Source of the DNA: Vigna angularis
Taxonomy: Eukaryota; Streptophyta; Magnoliopsida; Fabales; Fabaceae
Reading direction: 5' to 3'
NCBI RefSeq assembly: GCF_016808095.1
Contig: NC_068977.1
Location: forward strand, 23,585,364 to 23,649,363
DNA: 64,000 bases
Positions 23,283 through 34,440 of this stretch are shown one piece after another; position 1 is the first letter of the stretch, and every line of letters begins with the position of its first letter. The notes below the pieces were generated by a model. The model worked only from the letters and a program-made list of their open reading frames with translations. It ran no database searches and was not told where the DNA came from. Both the position numbers and the translations under genes were made by a program.

Positions 23283-26200
23283 ACTCAACTTAACATCTAA
23301 CAAAAGTCATACTAAATGAAGTCCTAAAAATCAAATTGACCAGAAATAAACGTTAAGTTAAGAAAAAAGGATTGGAAAAAGAACCAAAATACCGAATGCA
23401 TGTCAGTCACAAACAACAACTTTTTGTTATTTAACAAAACAAATATTAATTTGCAATGACACTCATTCTCTTACTCAATAGGTGACTTCCTATATATAAA
23501 TGAACCAACTGATGCGCATGTGACCATGAATCATGAGATATTGAGGATATAATCATTTGACAATAGACAGAATTTAGAAAAACCAATAGATGATATAGAT
23601 GAAGATATAAACTTCTCCAAAGCCTTAATGAGTCGATTCAATGGTATAAGTTCTGAAAAGTTCTTTTAATGAGTCTACTCTCAGCGTGTAAATATCACCA
23701 CCACCAATAGAAGACAACGAAAATGTAGAGGCTGATACATCAAACTGCCAATCTGGAAACAAAATATTATACAAGTAAGTTTTTTTAGTAAAGGTAATAA
23801 AGTAAAATTTGAACATTTACTACTTATATATAAGAAAATGATTTGTAATATTATACTATGATAATTATGTAGGTCTACATAGACAACCAACTATACTGAC
23901 TTTCTTCACCATAATCAAAATCGAAACAACTTTGACTAAGTCCAAAGCTTTTGTCATAACTAAAATATTTTCTAATATTGCATCTTCACATTATTTATAT
24001 TTTTAGAGCTAACAAATAATGTAATAACATTTTATCTTTAATTAATCAATTATTTAATCACATTAATTTCTAATTTAGTATTCAAACATTAAAATTAATT
24101 TCTTTGGCAAATAGTATAATATGTATAACTTACTGGGTTCAAAATCAAACCAGTAACATAAATCAAATTAATAAATTAATTATAATATAAATGTGTAGAT
24201 AATATTAGTTATAAGAATATATAATTAGAAAAATAACACAACAATTTTCTTTCATTTTTAAAACCTTATGATTTACTCTAGAGTATCATATGAAATATGA
24301 AATTAATTAGTCAACTAATCATATAAAACTTAAAATTATATTAATGAGAGTTAATAATTATAATCTCACAAATATTACAAATAATGAGACACATTTGATG
24401 AAAGCCATACTCACTATCCATAAACCATTGAACACAACTAGAAGGAACAACCTTTATGAGAATAAAAATATACATTTACTAAGATAACATGATTTTTCTC
24501 TTGAAGAATGTAGTTGATAATTTATGTTTGTCTGTTGTTTACTCTTTTACTTTTCTGAAAGCTATATGAGGGTGTGCAGTAATTAATTGCAAAGTTGATA
24601 TATAAAAAAGTATTAAGTGGAGGGTAAAATATTGGTACATATAAAATGTTGGAATGTAAAATATTACCAAAAAGAAATTTATTTGACTATTTGATGCCTT
24701 CAAATTCTCCACCAGCTCTACAATCTCAAACCGCTTCATCACTGTAGCAAGAAGCACCCGCATTAATATACAAATTATAAATACTATATAGTTAGAACAG
24801 TTAACAGAAAACTGATAAAGCGTTTTTCATTTTTAATTGATTCTTATTCTTATAGAAATGATTGAACTGAAACACAATAAGTAAATTTCTTTATAAACAC
24901 ACTAAGTAATCTAAATAGGTTAAATGGTTAAATAGTAAAAACCAAACCGCCTCTAAAAACAAATAGAAGAAAGAAATCAAGGATATCTTTATTTATATCA
25001 TTCTAATCATAAGCTACGCATAGAATAGATATATTATGTTCAACCTGGATACCGACATGACTGTAGAGATAAAAATCAAATCGTGTTGGATGACAGAACA
25101 AACTATAATGTTTAAAAAAGTAACCCCTGCATCATAATTAACATACATTAAAAATACATACCTATAAAATATAATCCTTAAAGGCTTTTGTCCTGTTCCT
25201 TTTTCTAAAGGAAATCAACAAATATCTGCAAAAAAAAAAGGACACAGAAAATATTTGGATACAAGGGAAATTGAAACTTCATTGTCAAAATTCCATCATT
25301 CCAAAAGAAAAAAAAAACATTGAGAATAAGAAATGAAGATGTCAAATCTCTAGTATTACCGCAACAATAATCCTCTTAAAGAAGCAAAAACTGTAGCAAT
25401 TCGTTTTGCTATCACATTCAAACATGCAACACCGCTATAATTATCCTCTTCATCCACAAATGGCTCCTCTAATGCCCTTTCATTATTTGTGATGAAACCC
25501 TGTATTAACATGACAAAAAGAAACCCCAAAATTGAAGGCACCTATTAATGAAATGATGATAAAAAATAATAAAGAATTCCTAACAAGAAGTTGAAAATTG
25601 ATATTCTAAAAAGAAAGATCTCAACAACCCAGTTCACCAATGCTGAGTTCCTACATAATATAGAAGATAGACATGAATGGTTAAAATTACCCATTTGCAA
25701 AGATGGACTTCTTAATCCACATACTGGTTGTTAACAGAGAGGAAATATTTATTCATCACTTGAATCTGATTCACGGCTAAGTGTGGAAGTTGACCAAAAA
25801 AAGTAACCCTTCTACATGTCATAAGTTTTAATATTTATTATTGACCTTATATGGAAAATAATTACCATGCTGAGCAAAGACATTGAAGGGAGAAAAATCT
25901 TGAACTACAGCAAAGAAAAACGAAAACCTTGAGGTTGTATAGCAATTTCACCCGTGGAAACTTTTAATCTTGAACTTTCAGAAGCCTTAATCTTCTCAAA
26001 ACGCAGCGCCTTCGCTTCAATCTCAATCTCCTAACAATGCAACGTTCTGTGCTAAGAATCAGGGTGTTCCAATCACAAGAAAGAAGAGAGGGGTTTAGGG
26101 TTTTAAGACTTAGGGATTTTGGGGATAAACAAATCAATTGAGCTTTGAACAAATTAATGATTTCGAAACCCTAGCTATCCTCTCTAGGCTCACCATCTTC

Positions 26201-26476
26201 GTCGTGTTCATCAAAAGTTCCAGCTCTGTCCTCATCTCTACTCTCATGCATGGCAATGTCGTCATTTGCCTCGTCAAGCAGGACACATCTTAGACCATCA
26301 AATTCCTCTTCTTCCTTCCCATCACCCGCTACTCTAGCCACTGTCGTTCCAATCGTATCCACACGAGTCTAAGCAAGGAATCTTTGATTTGATGGTCTCT
26401 CAATCCAAAGAAGGAGCACGTTCAAATAGAGAAAATAATGTTTAAATAAATTTATTAAATTTATGAATTGACATAT

Positions 26477-26836
26477 TAATATCGAAAATAACTGTATTCA
26501 TTATTATCGAAAATAACTGTATTCATTATTATCTTTCTCTGCGACACAAGACCCTTAACTAGAAATAAATGGGTATCTTCAATCATACTTTAGAGATGTT
26601 AGATGTGAGAAGTAGGAAAAATGATGTTGAAAATAAAATATAAAACGATAAGACTTCGGATCACACGAACTTGAATTAAAAGGAAACATCTTTACAAATA
26701 TATTATGCAAAACAACTCAGTCAAATCATAGTCTCTAGAAACAAGATTTTGACTTAAATTACTTACATCAAAACATTCAAACGATAACAATAAATACATA
26801 TCTTGCACTTGTATATGAATACAGTTATTTTCGACA
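26477..26836. repeat. Inverted and tandem GAAAATAACTGTATTCAT repeat
   Basis: Two tandem copies of ATCGAAAATAACTGTATTCA (starting near 26480 and 26508) face an inverted copy TGAATACAGTTATTTTCGA at about 26816-26836. This could be the pair of ends of a foldback or MITE of about 330 bp, but no target-site duplication was found. Confidence 0.4.
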
Positions 26837-27547
26837 ACCATTAATGTACAACCATTAATGTCGTTTATTACAACATAAATAAAGACGGAATTGTATCTGT
26901 GTTTGTCAAATTGTAAATGAATGTAATTCAGTATCTGAATTCTACATATAATTAAACAGTAACTGTTTCAATAAATTATATAAATAATATCTCTATTTCC
27001 CATAAATATAACTTTTTTTATATCACAAGAGTATCAATAACGTAATTTTCTCGTTAAAAAAAAGAAAACGAGCAATTTTTTATAATGTTCCTCGTCATCT
27101 TTTATAATAATAATAATGATAATAGTCACACTATAAAAAATACGTATAAATTATTGAAAATAAGATAAATATGTTATATCGTGACCATTGTGTTTTCCTA
27201 ATGTCTGCTCAAAATTATGTTTGTACTAAGCGCACAACATATAAATGCAAAAAGAAAAAAATATTGAGAGTGAAGAAGCAAATATATTCATATAGTTATA
27301 TAAATGTTCACAACTTTTGTTCAATTTCATTTTTCATTATCTGTTTTATTAAATTGAAATGGTTATCTTATTATATTTGCTCTTTAAATTACTATTAATT
27401 TAAATTTAATCATTTTAAAATTTAAATAATTATTTTGTAACTTTATCTTTTAAAATGACTCTTTATTTAAATTTAATTATTTTTTAAAATTAAATTAATT
27501 ATTCATAATAAAAAAAACACACATATATAACACATGTATTTTTATTA

Positions 27548-27551
<4 letters not shown>

Positions 27552-27611
<60 letters not shown>
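27552..27611. repeat. (TA)n microsatellite
   Basis: About 30 uninterrupted TA units in AT-rich DNA some 340 bp before the solo LTR. Confidence 0.95.
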
Positions 27612-27615
<4 letters not shown>

Positions 27616-27954
27616 AAGATTAAAAAAGCTTAATATATTCTTCACACTATATGTTGTAAAATTAGAATAAATATGTTAAAAAAAACTATCAATATATGAT
27701 ATTCATTCTACAATATAAAATATGCTCATCAAAATATGAGAATTTAATTTTTATGAATTAAAATGAAACATTTTTTCCAAAAAATTTTATATTATTTTTA
27801 TTAAATAATTTAAATTGATAATAAATTAATATTATAATAATGCTTTCTAGCAACCAAATAAAATTTAGTCATTTTAAAAAATCTTAGTTAAAAAACTGGT
27901 TATTCTTCTTTTAACGTAAAAAAGTTATCTAATAAAATATGTTACGTGATGTGA

Positions 27955-30213
27955 TGTAAGACCTGTCTAAAATAAAAATATACTTTTATTTTCCTATATT
28001 TTGTGTTACTAAATAATTAATTATGATATGTTTGTGTAATGAAAATATTAAGAAAGTAAATAAAATAAATTAATTAGATCTAATGTTATCTTAATTTTAG
28101 AAAATTGTTTGAAAGAATGGTTGAGTAATGTTTCCTAGTTGTTTTATTTTCATTGGTGGGGAGGTATGGGTCTTATAGTGATAAAAATAAAATAAAGGTG
28201 AGAAGGCTTTGTTGGGTAGAGCACGTGAAAGTGTAAGAAGCTTGAAGGGAATTTTCTAAAGTTTTTTTTTATGCTTTTGGCTTTTCATATTTTTGATAGG
28301 AGAGAGAGAGCATAGATTTGTACTTGTGCTTCCTCTTTTTGCATGATTGGAATTTCTAAAGGTGACATTGTCGGCAGTAGGTGTTGAAATATTTTTCCAT
28401 AGCTTGGCTTCTTTTGTTTTGTAGGGTTTTGGATAGATTATAGAGTTAAGTAAAAGAAACATATAGTTAAGTTGCATGGTGCGTACAAAACATGAGCAGG
28501 ACTTATTGAGAACCCTACCATCTTATATAAACCATATTATGTGTGAGAGAGTGGAGGAATATACATATACTATACTAAATCATAGGTTGGGAGTGTAGTT
28601 TTGAATTGTGGGAAGCACTGCTACGCAAGGAAAGAAAGTCATCTTTGGTCTTTGCTTGAACCTCAAAGGGATGTGGAAACTCACTAGAACTAGGGGTCCG
28701 GCAATACTTTAGGTGTCCGGCAAAGCGACCTAGGGGTTCGACAAGAACCAAAACGTTCGTCCTAATGGTGTCCGGATTAATAGTGTTTGATTTTGAGTGT
28801 TCGGTATTGAGATATTAGTGAGTATAAGCGTTCGTTCTTAACTTAGAATTCTTGGGTAGCAATCTTGAGCGTTCGGCTTTAAGTTGGTATTCTTAGGTTT
28901 GGATTGTGAAGGTTCGGTCTTGGTTTAATTGTGATTGTGAGCGTTCGTTCTCGATGATGTTAATCCTCAGGAGGTGCTCGTCAAAGGTAGTGTTTGAACT
29001 AGGTTTAATCTTTGAACGTTCGTTCGAATAGTGCTCGGTTTTAACGTTCGGTCTGATAGTGTTAAATCCAGTAAGATGTTCGGTTAAGCGTTCGTCCGAA
29101 TAGTATATAATCTGTGGTGCTCGTTTTTAGCGTTCGACCAAATAATGCTCAATCTATTATGGTGCTCGATTTGTAGCGTTCGACCTGATTACGCTTGACC
29201 TTGAGCGTTCGTCCTTTGGGGCTCTGTTTTATAACGTTTGGTGTCCATAGGCAGCGTTCGGCCTTTGATGATGATTGACCCAGAACGTTCGTCCAGGCAG
29301 CATCAGAGTTGAAAATAACGTTCGGCGATAATGTATGAATCCGTGGAGTATTTTGAAACAATTATTGAGAATTGTTGGTTATTTCCTTGATCCAATATTG
29401 GTTTGTTTATACATGTTATTGAGAATATGTATGAATTCGTGATTGAGCACGTTTATTCTGTTGGAAGTGGTATATACACTATGTTATTTACTAGTAACTT
29501 CGTCTGTCTTTTGAGCATTTATACTAGTCTCGCGTGGGACTGAGATTCGAGTGTCACCTTCTTCTGCGCGAGAAGGTGAATGTCTCGCCCAATGACTTCG
29601 ACTCGTGTTGAGTATAGTGCATCGTTACGCGTAGTATTGATGTTTTTACTCGTTAGTCCTTGAGGAGTCGGGGAAATAGGTCTGAAGTCGCGATGGAAGA
29701 CGGCTCGGGTCGCCTGTTATTGAGAGCAGGTTATGACGACGAATTACAAGTAAACGACATTGTTTATGAAAGACTAGTCTACAATGTTATGTGTGTCGAT
29801 TTATATTAAATCATGGGATTATTATAGTTTATATGTAATGGGTTTATGATGTGATATTTCTGGTTACTCACCCTGAAATGTTGTGGTTGTGGTTTCCACC
29901 TACGATGATCGTACTTGTACGGGAGTAGATGGTATTGCAGATAAAGCTGGATTGGAATAGCTCTTCGAGAGAGAGACGGGAATAAAACTTGTTGGGATTT
30001 TCATAATGTTTTCTTATTTATGTTTGTTTGATTTTGTTATTTTAAGAAACAATTAAGATTTGGTTTGTTGTAATGTATGAACTTATGATGGGTGTATGGT
30101 TTGTTTATGTGTGGTATATTAAAAAAATAAAAAATAAACACTTTCATAAGGTTTATGCTTCAAGATTATTATTATTATTATTATTATTAATATATCCTTT
30201 AAGGGGTGTTACA
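27955..30213 (+). mobile_element. Solo LTR, 2.26 kb, CGTTCG-rich
   Basis: Starts TGTAAGACCTGTC, ends AAGGGGTGTTACA, and is flanked by perfect 5-bp duplications TGTGA (27950-27954 and 30214-30218). No gag or pol coding is inside, as expected for a recombined solo LTR. The region 28690-29330 carries more than 20 GCGTTCGGT/GTTCGTCC-type words. The last 700 bp are shared with the 45376-48561 LTR, including TTACTCACCCTGAAATGTTG and GATGATCGTACTTGTACGGG. The plus orientation is assumed from the TG/CA ends and the conserved 3' block. Confidence 0.88.
28690..29330. repeat. CGTTCG word cluster in solo LTR
   Basis: Irregularly spaced (about 20-40 bp) copies of (A/G)CGTTCG(G/T)(T/C)C in otherwise ordinary sequence. 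There is no fixed period, so this is not a simple tandem repeat. The same words recur at 58020-59130. Confidence 0.75.
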
Positions 30214-30404
30214 TGTGATACAAATAACTATTTTATCATTGGATTATTGAACAAAATTAAACACAGTTCAATCATGAAAACTATTTTTTTCTTTTTTTCG
30301 TCTCTCTAAGTTACACACTAGTTAAAGCCTTAAGTGTTATTGTAAATAGTGATTACTGAATTTGTAAGTTAAATATGTATTCCATTTTTGATATAAATAA
30401 CTAA

Positions 30405-30410
30405 CATACC
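30405..30410 (-). other. Conserved 3'-UTR splice donor of intact RLP
   Basis: Forty-odd bases after the RLP stop codon, CAAGAAAAAG is followed by GTATG. The pseudogene copy has the same block at 4208-4213. This conservation in otherwise divergent DNA suggests a real 3'-UTR intron. Confidence 0.4.
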
Positions 30411-30452
30411 TTTTTCTTGTAATCAGAGCACCAACAACACTTGGCATGCATA

Positions 30453-33400
30453 TTATTGACATATACCATCTGTCAATCTGTTTAGGAACCTCAGATAAGT
30501 ATTTCTCCAAGAATGCCAAAGTAGCATTGGCCCTAATAAGCCCCAAAATCCAGTGAAATATCCAATCCCCATGCTCATATACAGTGCTTCATAGAAAGCA
30601 TTATCTTCATCATCATTGACTGTTCCATGTTCTTGAGGCTTTATTGTTGTCTGATTTCCATCTTCAGGACAAGTTCTGTTAAGTTGTTCACCACAAAGAC
30701 CAACATTCCCTTCAAAACTAGAGACATCAAAAGTTCCAAAGTGTCTTCCTGATGGTATTCTTCCAGAGAGAGAGTTGTGTGACAAATCTAACTTGCCAAG
30801 AAAATCAATTTGAGAAAGTGAGAAAGGAATTCCCCCACTGATATGATTTCTTGATAAGTCAAGCGACTCTAGTGAACTTAAATTTCCTATCTCTGAAGGA
30901 ATTTCTCCACTCAGATTATTTCTTGATAAATTCAAAGAAACTAACCCAAGTAAATATCCAACCTCTTTTGGTATATCACCTGTCAACTTATTACTTGAAA
31001 GATCAATGCTCATAAGCTTTAACTTTGGATTCTTGAACCCCTGTTCCACACCTTTCCAAATTAGGCTTATGTTAAGGGTATAGTCGCCGGAAGGAAAACT
31101 TGCATAAGTTATACCATTCATATCAACCAAATTTATAAAACTTTCACCCCAGACGTCTATGTTTGCAATCATTGCAGTCAAATTGTTTAAGCATGATGGA
31201 ATTCCTTTTGATAACATATTCCTCGAAAGATCCAAGTATCGAATATCCTCCAAATAACAGAGTTGACTAGGAAGATTTCCAGAAAAGTGATTCTTTCGCA
31301 TGCTCAAAATTTGTAATTGCTGCATACTTTCTCCGATCCATGATGGTATTGGACCAAGCAACATATTTTCACCCACATCCAATGTAATTAAATTGTTGCA
31401 GTTCTTCAAATTTGAAGGTAATTCACCCGTTAGGTTATTGTTCCGTAAGACCAAGACTTCCAATATAACGAGGTTGCCCATGGACACAGGAATCTTCCCT
31501 GACAATTTATTGTTGCTTAAATCAAGCCACACCAATCGATCTATAGATTTCCAACCGTCTGAGAGTTGTCCCTTTAATTGATTATTTGATAAATCTAAAA
31601 AAGTCAATTCAGAGCTGCTTTGGTCACATCTGAATGAAAATAGATCTGAAAATTTATTGTCAGAAAGCTTCAACTCTGAAGCTTGTAGTAAAAACGATGG
31701 AATTTCGCCTTCAAAGTGATTCGAATTCAGAATTATAAATGGTGTACTGGAAAGCTTCATTGACATATTAGGAATTGCACCAGTGAAATTATTCTGAGAC
31801 ATATTCAAATATCCCACATCTTGAAGGTTGTTCCAAAACAATTTTGGTACTGAACAATTAAGCCTATTATTAGAAATATCCAGAAAATCTAAGAAGCGTT
31901 GAGTATGGAGCCAACTAGGAAATCTAGGACCCAACTTGCAAGATCTTAGTCCCAAGCTTATTATTTGAAAAGGAGGAACCCAGTTAGGGACTATTTTTAG
32001 AGATAGGGAGTTTTCTGACAAATGTAAGTACCTTAATTTGGAAAAGTTTGAAAGATGGGATTCAGTGACATCACCCTCCAAGCAATTTCCATCCAAAAGC
32101 AAGCCCTCCAACTCAGATAGCAATGCAATGTTCATAGGTAACGTGCCTGTAATGTTGTTATAAGATAAATACAAATTCTGAAACACGTGTCTGTTGCACC
32201 ATGATGAATTCCGAAAGAAATGGGAAATTTCCCCACTCAACTTGTTGTTTGAGAGGTATAAACTCTGCAATGTGCACATGTTCCCAAAGAAAGATGGAAT
32301 CTCGCCTCGCAGTTTGTTACCAGAGAGGTCAAGAACTTCAATAGAGTTCATTACTTTCCCAAATCCATCTGGAATGGGACCTTCCAACATGTTATGATCA
32401 AGTTTAAGTGTACGAAGATTGGTGGTGGAGTTGAAGAGCCAGTAAAATATGGATGATGATTTCAATAGATTAAAGGAGAGATCAAGCGAGACAAGAGAAG
32501 ACGAATAATTCGTAATTGAAATAGCTGACATGAGAAAACTATCATCCCCAAGACTACATCTTTGCAAATAAAGATTTTGAAGTTTTGAACTGAAGTTGAA
32601 AATACCTTGAAAGACCGATGATGTCATGTTATTATTGGAAAGATCAAGGATCACAAGAGAAGGAAAGGTTGAGTGGACTGGAGATGAGAAAACAATGTTA
32701 TTATGAGAAAGATAAAGCTGTTGAAGATTAAGGCTAAAGTTAGATAATAACTGAAATGTTGAGGATGTGAGCATATTAGAAGAAAGGTCAAGGATGGTAA
32801 GAGAATTGGAAAAGTTGGAACGTGAATAAAACAGAGATTGAATATGGGTATCTGAAAGAGAACAATCAACTAGTCTCAACTCTCTTAGCTTTGGATAATG
32901 AATCATATGCAACCAGTCAGGGTTATGTAAACCATCGATGGCAAGATGTGTTAGGGAAGAGAGATTAGACAGCCAGTCTGCATCCTTAGGTTTGACATCA
33001 AAATCACCACCAAGTCTAAGAGTTTGCAAGTAAGGAAGATTCCCAACCTGAAAAGGGAGTGCTCCTGAAAATGAATTACCACTCAAATCAAGGTATCTCA
33101 ACTGTGACATATTTCCAAGTTGACGAGGGAGTTTCCCATCAAGAGTATTATAATTGAGGTCGAGATACCTTAAATGTGTAAGGCTTCTAAGTTGGGTAGG
33201 AATGCTGCCACTAAAATGAGAATTAGAGAGATTGAGATATCTTAAGTTAGTAAGTGAGCCGATGAGTTGGGGGATGTGACTCTCTATAAAAAAATTGTTG
33301 CTGAGATCCAAATGTTGAATAGTTTGCAAGGCAAACAGTGAAGTCATATTGACTGCATCTGTCAAATATTGTGGAAAGGAACCACGGAGACGAAGGATGG

Positions 33401-33650
33401 TTACATGACCTGTTTGATGGTCACATTGAATGCCTTTCCATTTGCAACAATCTCGACTCTTCTCATCATCCCTCCATGTAGACAGCATGCCACGGACATC
33501 TACGAGGCCATGTTTGAAGCTGAGGAGTGCTTGTCTCTCCCTCTCAATGCACTTTATTTCAGAGCTATTGTTGAATCCGAGGACGGGTCCTGCAGCATGC
33601 ATGAAAAGCAGGAAAAGTGCATAAAATCGTTCAAGAAAACGAGTCATCAT
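30453..33650 (-). CDS. Leucine-rich repeat receptor-like protein (EIX2-type RLP)
   Basis: The only intact cellular gene seen, about 1065 residues and without an intron in the coding part. Residues 1-25 are a signal peptide (MMTRFLERFYALFLLF...). Residues 26-90 form the LRRNT domain with the paired-Cys motif DCCKWKGIQCDH. About thirty extracellular LRRs of the LDLSxNxLxGxIP type follow, with an island domain at roughly 800-860. Near the C-terminus come an acidic stretch (NDDEDN), a transmembrane helix from about 1028 with glycine spacing GIGYFTGFWG, and a short basic tail without kinase. RLPs of this class bind microbial or damage signals and work with SOBIR1/BAK1-type co-receptors (family knowledge; the ligand here is unknown). 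The frame extends 46 codons upstream to 33788, but that part is not signal-like and crosses the TATA box, so the start at 33650 is preferred. Confidence 0.93.
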   Translation of the reverse strand: MMTRFLERFYALFLLFMHAAGPVLGFNNSSEIKCIERERQALLSFKHGLVDVRGMLSTWRDDEKSRDCCKWKGIQCDHQTGHVTILRLRGSFPQYLTDAVNMTSLFALQTIQHLDLSNNFFIESHIPQLIGSLTNLRYLNLSNSHFSGSIPTQLRSLTHLRYLDLNYNTLDGKLPRQLGNMSQLRYLDLSGNSFSGALPFQVGNLPYLQTLRLGGDFDVKPKDADWLSNLSSLTHLAIDGLHNPDWLHMIHYPKLRELRLVDCSLSDTHIQSLFYSRSNFSNSLTILDLSSNMLTSSTFQLLSNFSLNLQQLYLSHNNIVFSSPVHSTFPSLVILDLSNNNMTSSVFQGIFNFSSKLQNLYLQRCSLGDDSFLMSAISITNYSSSLVSLDLSFNLLKSSSIFYWLFNSTTNLRTLKLDHNMLEGPIPDGFGKVMNSIEVLDLSGNKLRGEIPSFFGNMCTLQSLYLSNNKLSGEISHFFRNSSWCNRHVFQNLYLSYNNITGTLPMNIALLSELEGLLLDGNCLEGDVTESHLSNFSKLRYLHLSENSLSLKIVPNWVPPFQIISLGLRSCKLGPRFPSWLHTQRFLDFLDISNNRLNCSVPKLFWNNLQDVGYLNMSQNNFTGAIPNMSMKLSSTPFIILNSNHFEGEIPSFLLQASELKLSDNKFSDLFSFRCDQSSSELTFLDLSNNQLKGQLSDGWKSIDRLVWLDLSNNKLSGKIPVSMGNLVILEVLVLRNNNLTGELPSNLKNCNNLITLDVGENMLLGPIPSWIGESMQQLQILSMRKNHFSGNLPSQLCYLEDIRYLDLSRNMLSKGIPSCLNNLTAMIANIDVWGESFINLVDMNGITYASFPSGDYTLNISLIWKGVEQGFKNPKLKLMSIDLSSNKLTGDIPKEVGYLLGLVSLNLSRNNLSGEIPSEIGNLSSLESLDLSRNHISGGIPFSLSQIDFLGKLDLSHNSLSGRIPSGRHFGTFDVSSFEGNVGLCGEQLNRTCPEDGNQTTIKPQEHGTVNDDEDNAFYEALYMSMGIGYFTGFWGLLGPMLLWHSWRNTYLRFLNRLTDGICQ

Positions 33651-33745
33651 ATATTTGTTGTGGTATGAAATAAGAGTAAAACAGAGATCCTCTAAGCTAA
33701 TTCTTAGTTGTGTGTAGTTTGAAAGGCAGAAGCACGAAGGATTGG

Positions 33746-33753
33746 TTATATAA
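33746..33753 (-). promoter_or_regulatory. TATA box of the RLP gene
   Basis: TTATATAA lies about 100 bp upstream of the chosen start codon, giving an expected 5' UTR of about 60-70 nt. The same spacing is kept in the pseudogene, which supports both the box and the start choice. Confidence 0.6.
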
Positions 33754-33783
33754 GGAATTTGGGAGAGTAAAGTGGTGGTGGTT

Positions 33784-34140
33784 GGCATATCTATTCATTC
33801 CCACCGTTCACATACTCAATAATTCATATTTTCTCATCCCTTTATTAAACATGTTTTATTGAAGGTACCCACTAGCAATGAAAAAGACCATCATGCAGTG
33901 TGTGAGGAGTTTATTGGACAGCCTCCGAAACACCGTCTCTAAAAAAAGAAACGGTAGTAGATGGCCATGTGGAAAATAATTAACACACTGTTTTATATTA
34001 TAAATGTCTAAGTGGAATTAAACCTACAATAATTAGCAGACGGTATTAGAAATGTCTAAGTAGAATTAAACTTACAATACAACATCTTGTGTCATCGGTG
34101 TTAAAGACTATAAATGCAACTTTAATATCTTTACTCGTAG
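33784..34140. repeat. RLP upstream-flank repeat, copy C
   Basis: This is the native 5' flank of the intact RLP. It shares with copies A and B the words GTGTGAGGAGTTTA, ATTATAAATGTCTAAGTGGA, and TATTAGAAATGTCTAAGTAG, but is more divergent and shorter. Confidence 0.7.
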
Positions 34141-34285
34141 ACTAGAGTTTGAAGTGTTTCTACTTGTTTTATTTTCAAATTTTATGTGATTGCTTAAATT
34201 TCGTTCTACGTTAATATAGGTTTAAAAAAAATATATTATATTTATAAAGGTTAAAATTATAGATTTTAGAAGTTAAAAATCATTA

Positions 34286-34440
34286 TGAAAATAAGACTTA
34301 TTTTATTATAATCATGAAAAATACATTCTCATACCCTCTATTTGTAATAATCTAATTATCCTAAAAAGAGAAATAGGGAAACTAGAAAAATAAAATAAAA
34401 TAAAAGATTATGTATCTATTTCCTTTAATTAGGAATATTC
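34286..34440 (-). repeat. 3' LTR of copia remnant 2
   Basis: Starts TGAAAATAAGAC and matches 37572-37670 nearly base for base (ATACATTCTCATACCCTC, CCTAAAAAGAGAAATAGGG). It is also close to the LTR of remnant 1 at 12931. Confidence 0.75.

Larger units (their letters stand above)
15784..23302 (-). mobile_element. Copia element with two nested CACTA insertions
   Basis: A minus-strand Ty1/copia element bounded by AAAGT duplications (15779-15783 and 23303-23307). The 3' LTR (15784-15936, 153 bp) starts TGTTGAATATAG and ends CATCTAACA on the plus strand; a GGGGGAG purine tract adjoins it. The 5' LTR at 22264-23302 keeps only its first 75 or so bases and is split by a CACTA element. Between this stub and the pre-integrase domain (22063-22260) the rest of the LTR, the primer site, gag and protease have been deleted. 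A second CACTA element splits the pre-integrase domain. Confidence 0.9.
23308..27949. other. Long stretch without a supported gene
   Basis: AT-rich DNA. On the minus strand three open blocks look exon-like: 25360-25499 (acceptor ATACAG, donor GGTAAT), 24668-24741 (acceptor GCTACAG, donor GGTAATA) and 23625-23752 (acceptor TTTCCAG, ending in TAA). I recognise none of them, and joining the first to the second meets a stop at once, so no gene is claimed. A G-rich open stretch lies at 26171-26362. A tandem and inverted GAAAATAACTGTATTCAT repeat lies at 26477-26836. Confidence 0.45.

Noticed and set aside
26171..26362. Acidic 63-codon open frame, minus strand
   Set aside because: It has no ATG at the 5' edge (GTG), no recognised domain, and no consistent downstream exon.
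33651..33788. N-terminal 46-codon extension of the RLP frame
   Set aside because: It is not signal-peptide-like, spans the TATA box, and is not kept in the paralogue; the start at 33650 directly precedes a good signal peptide.
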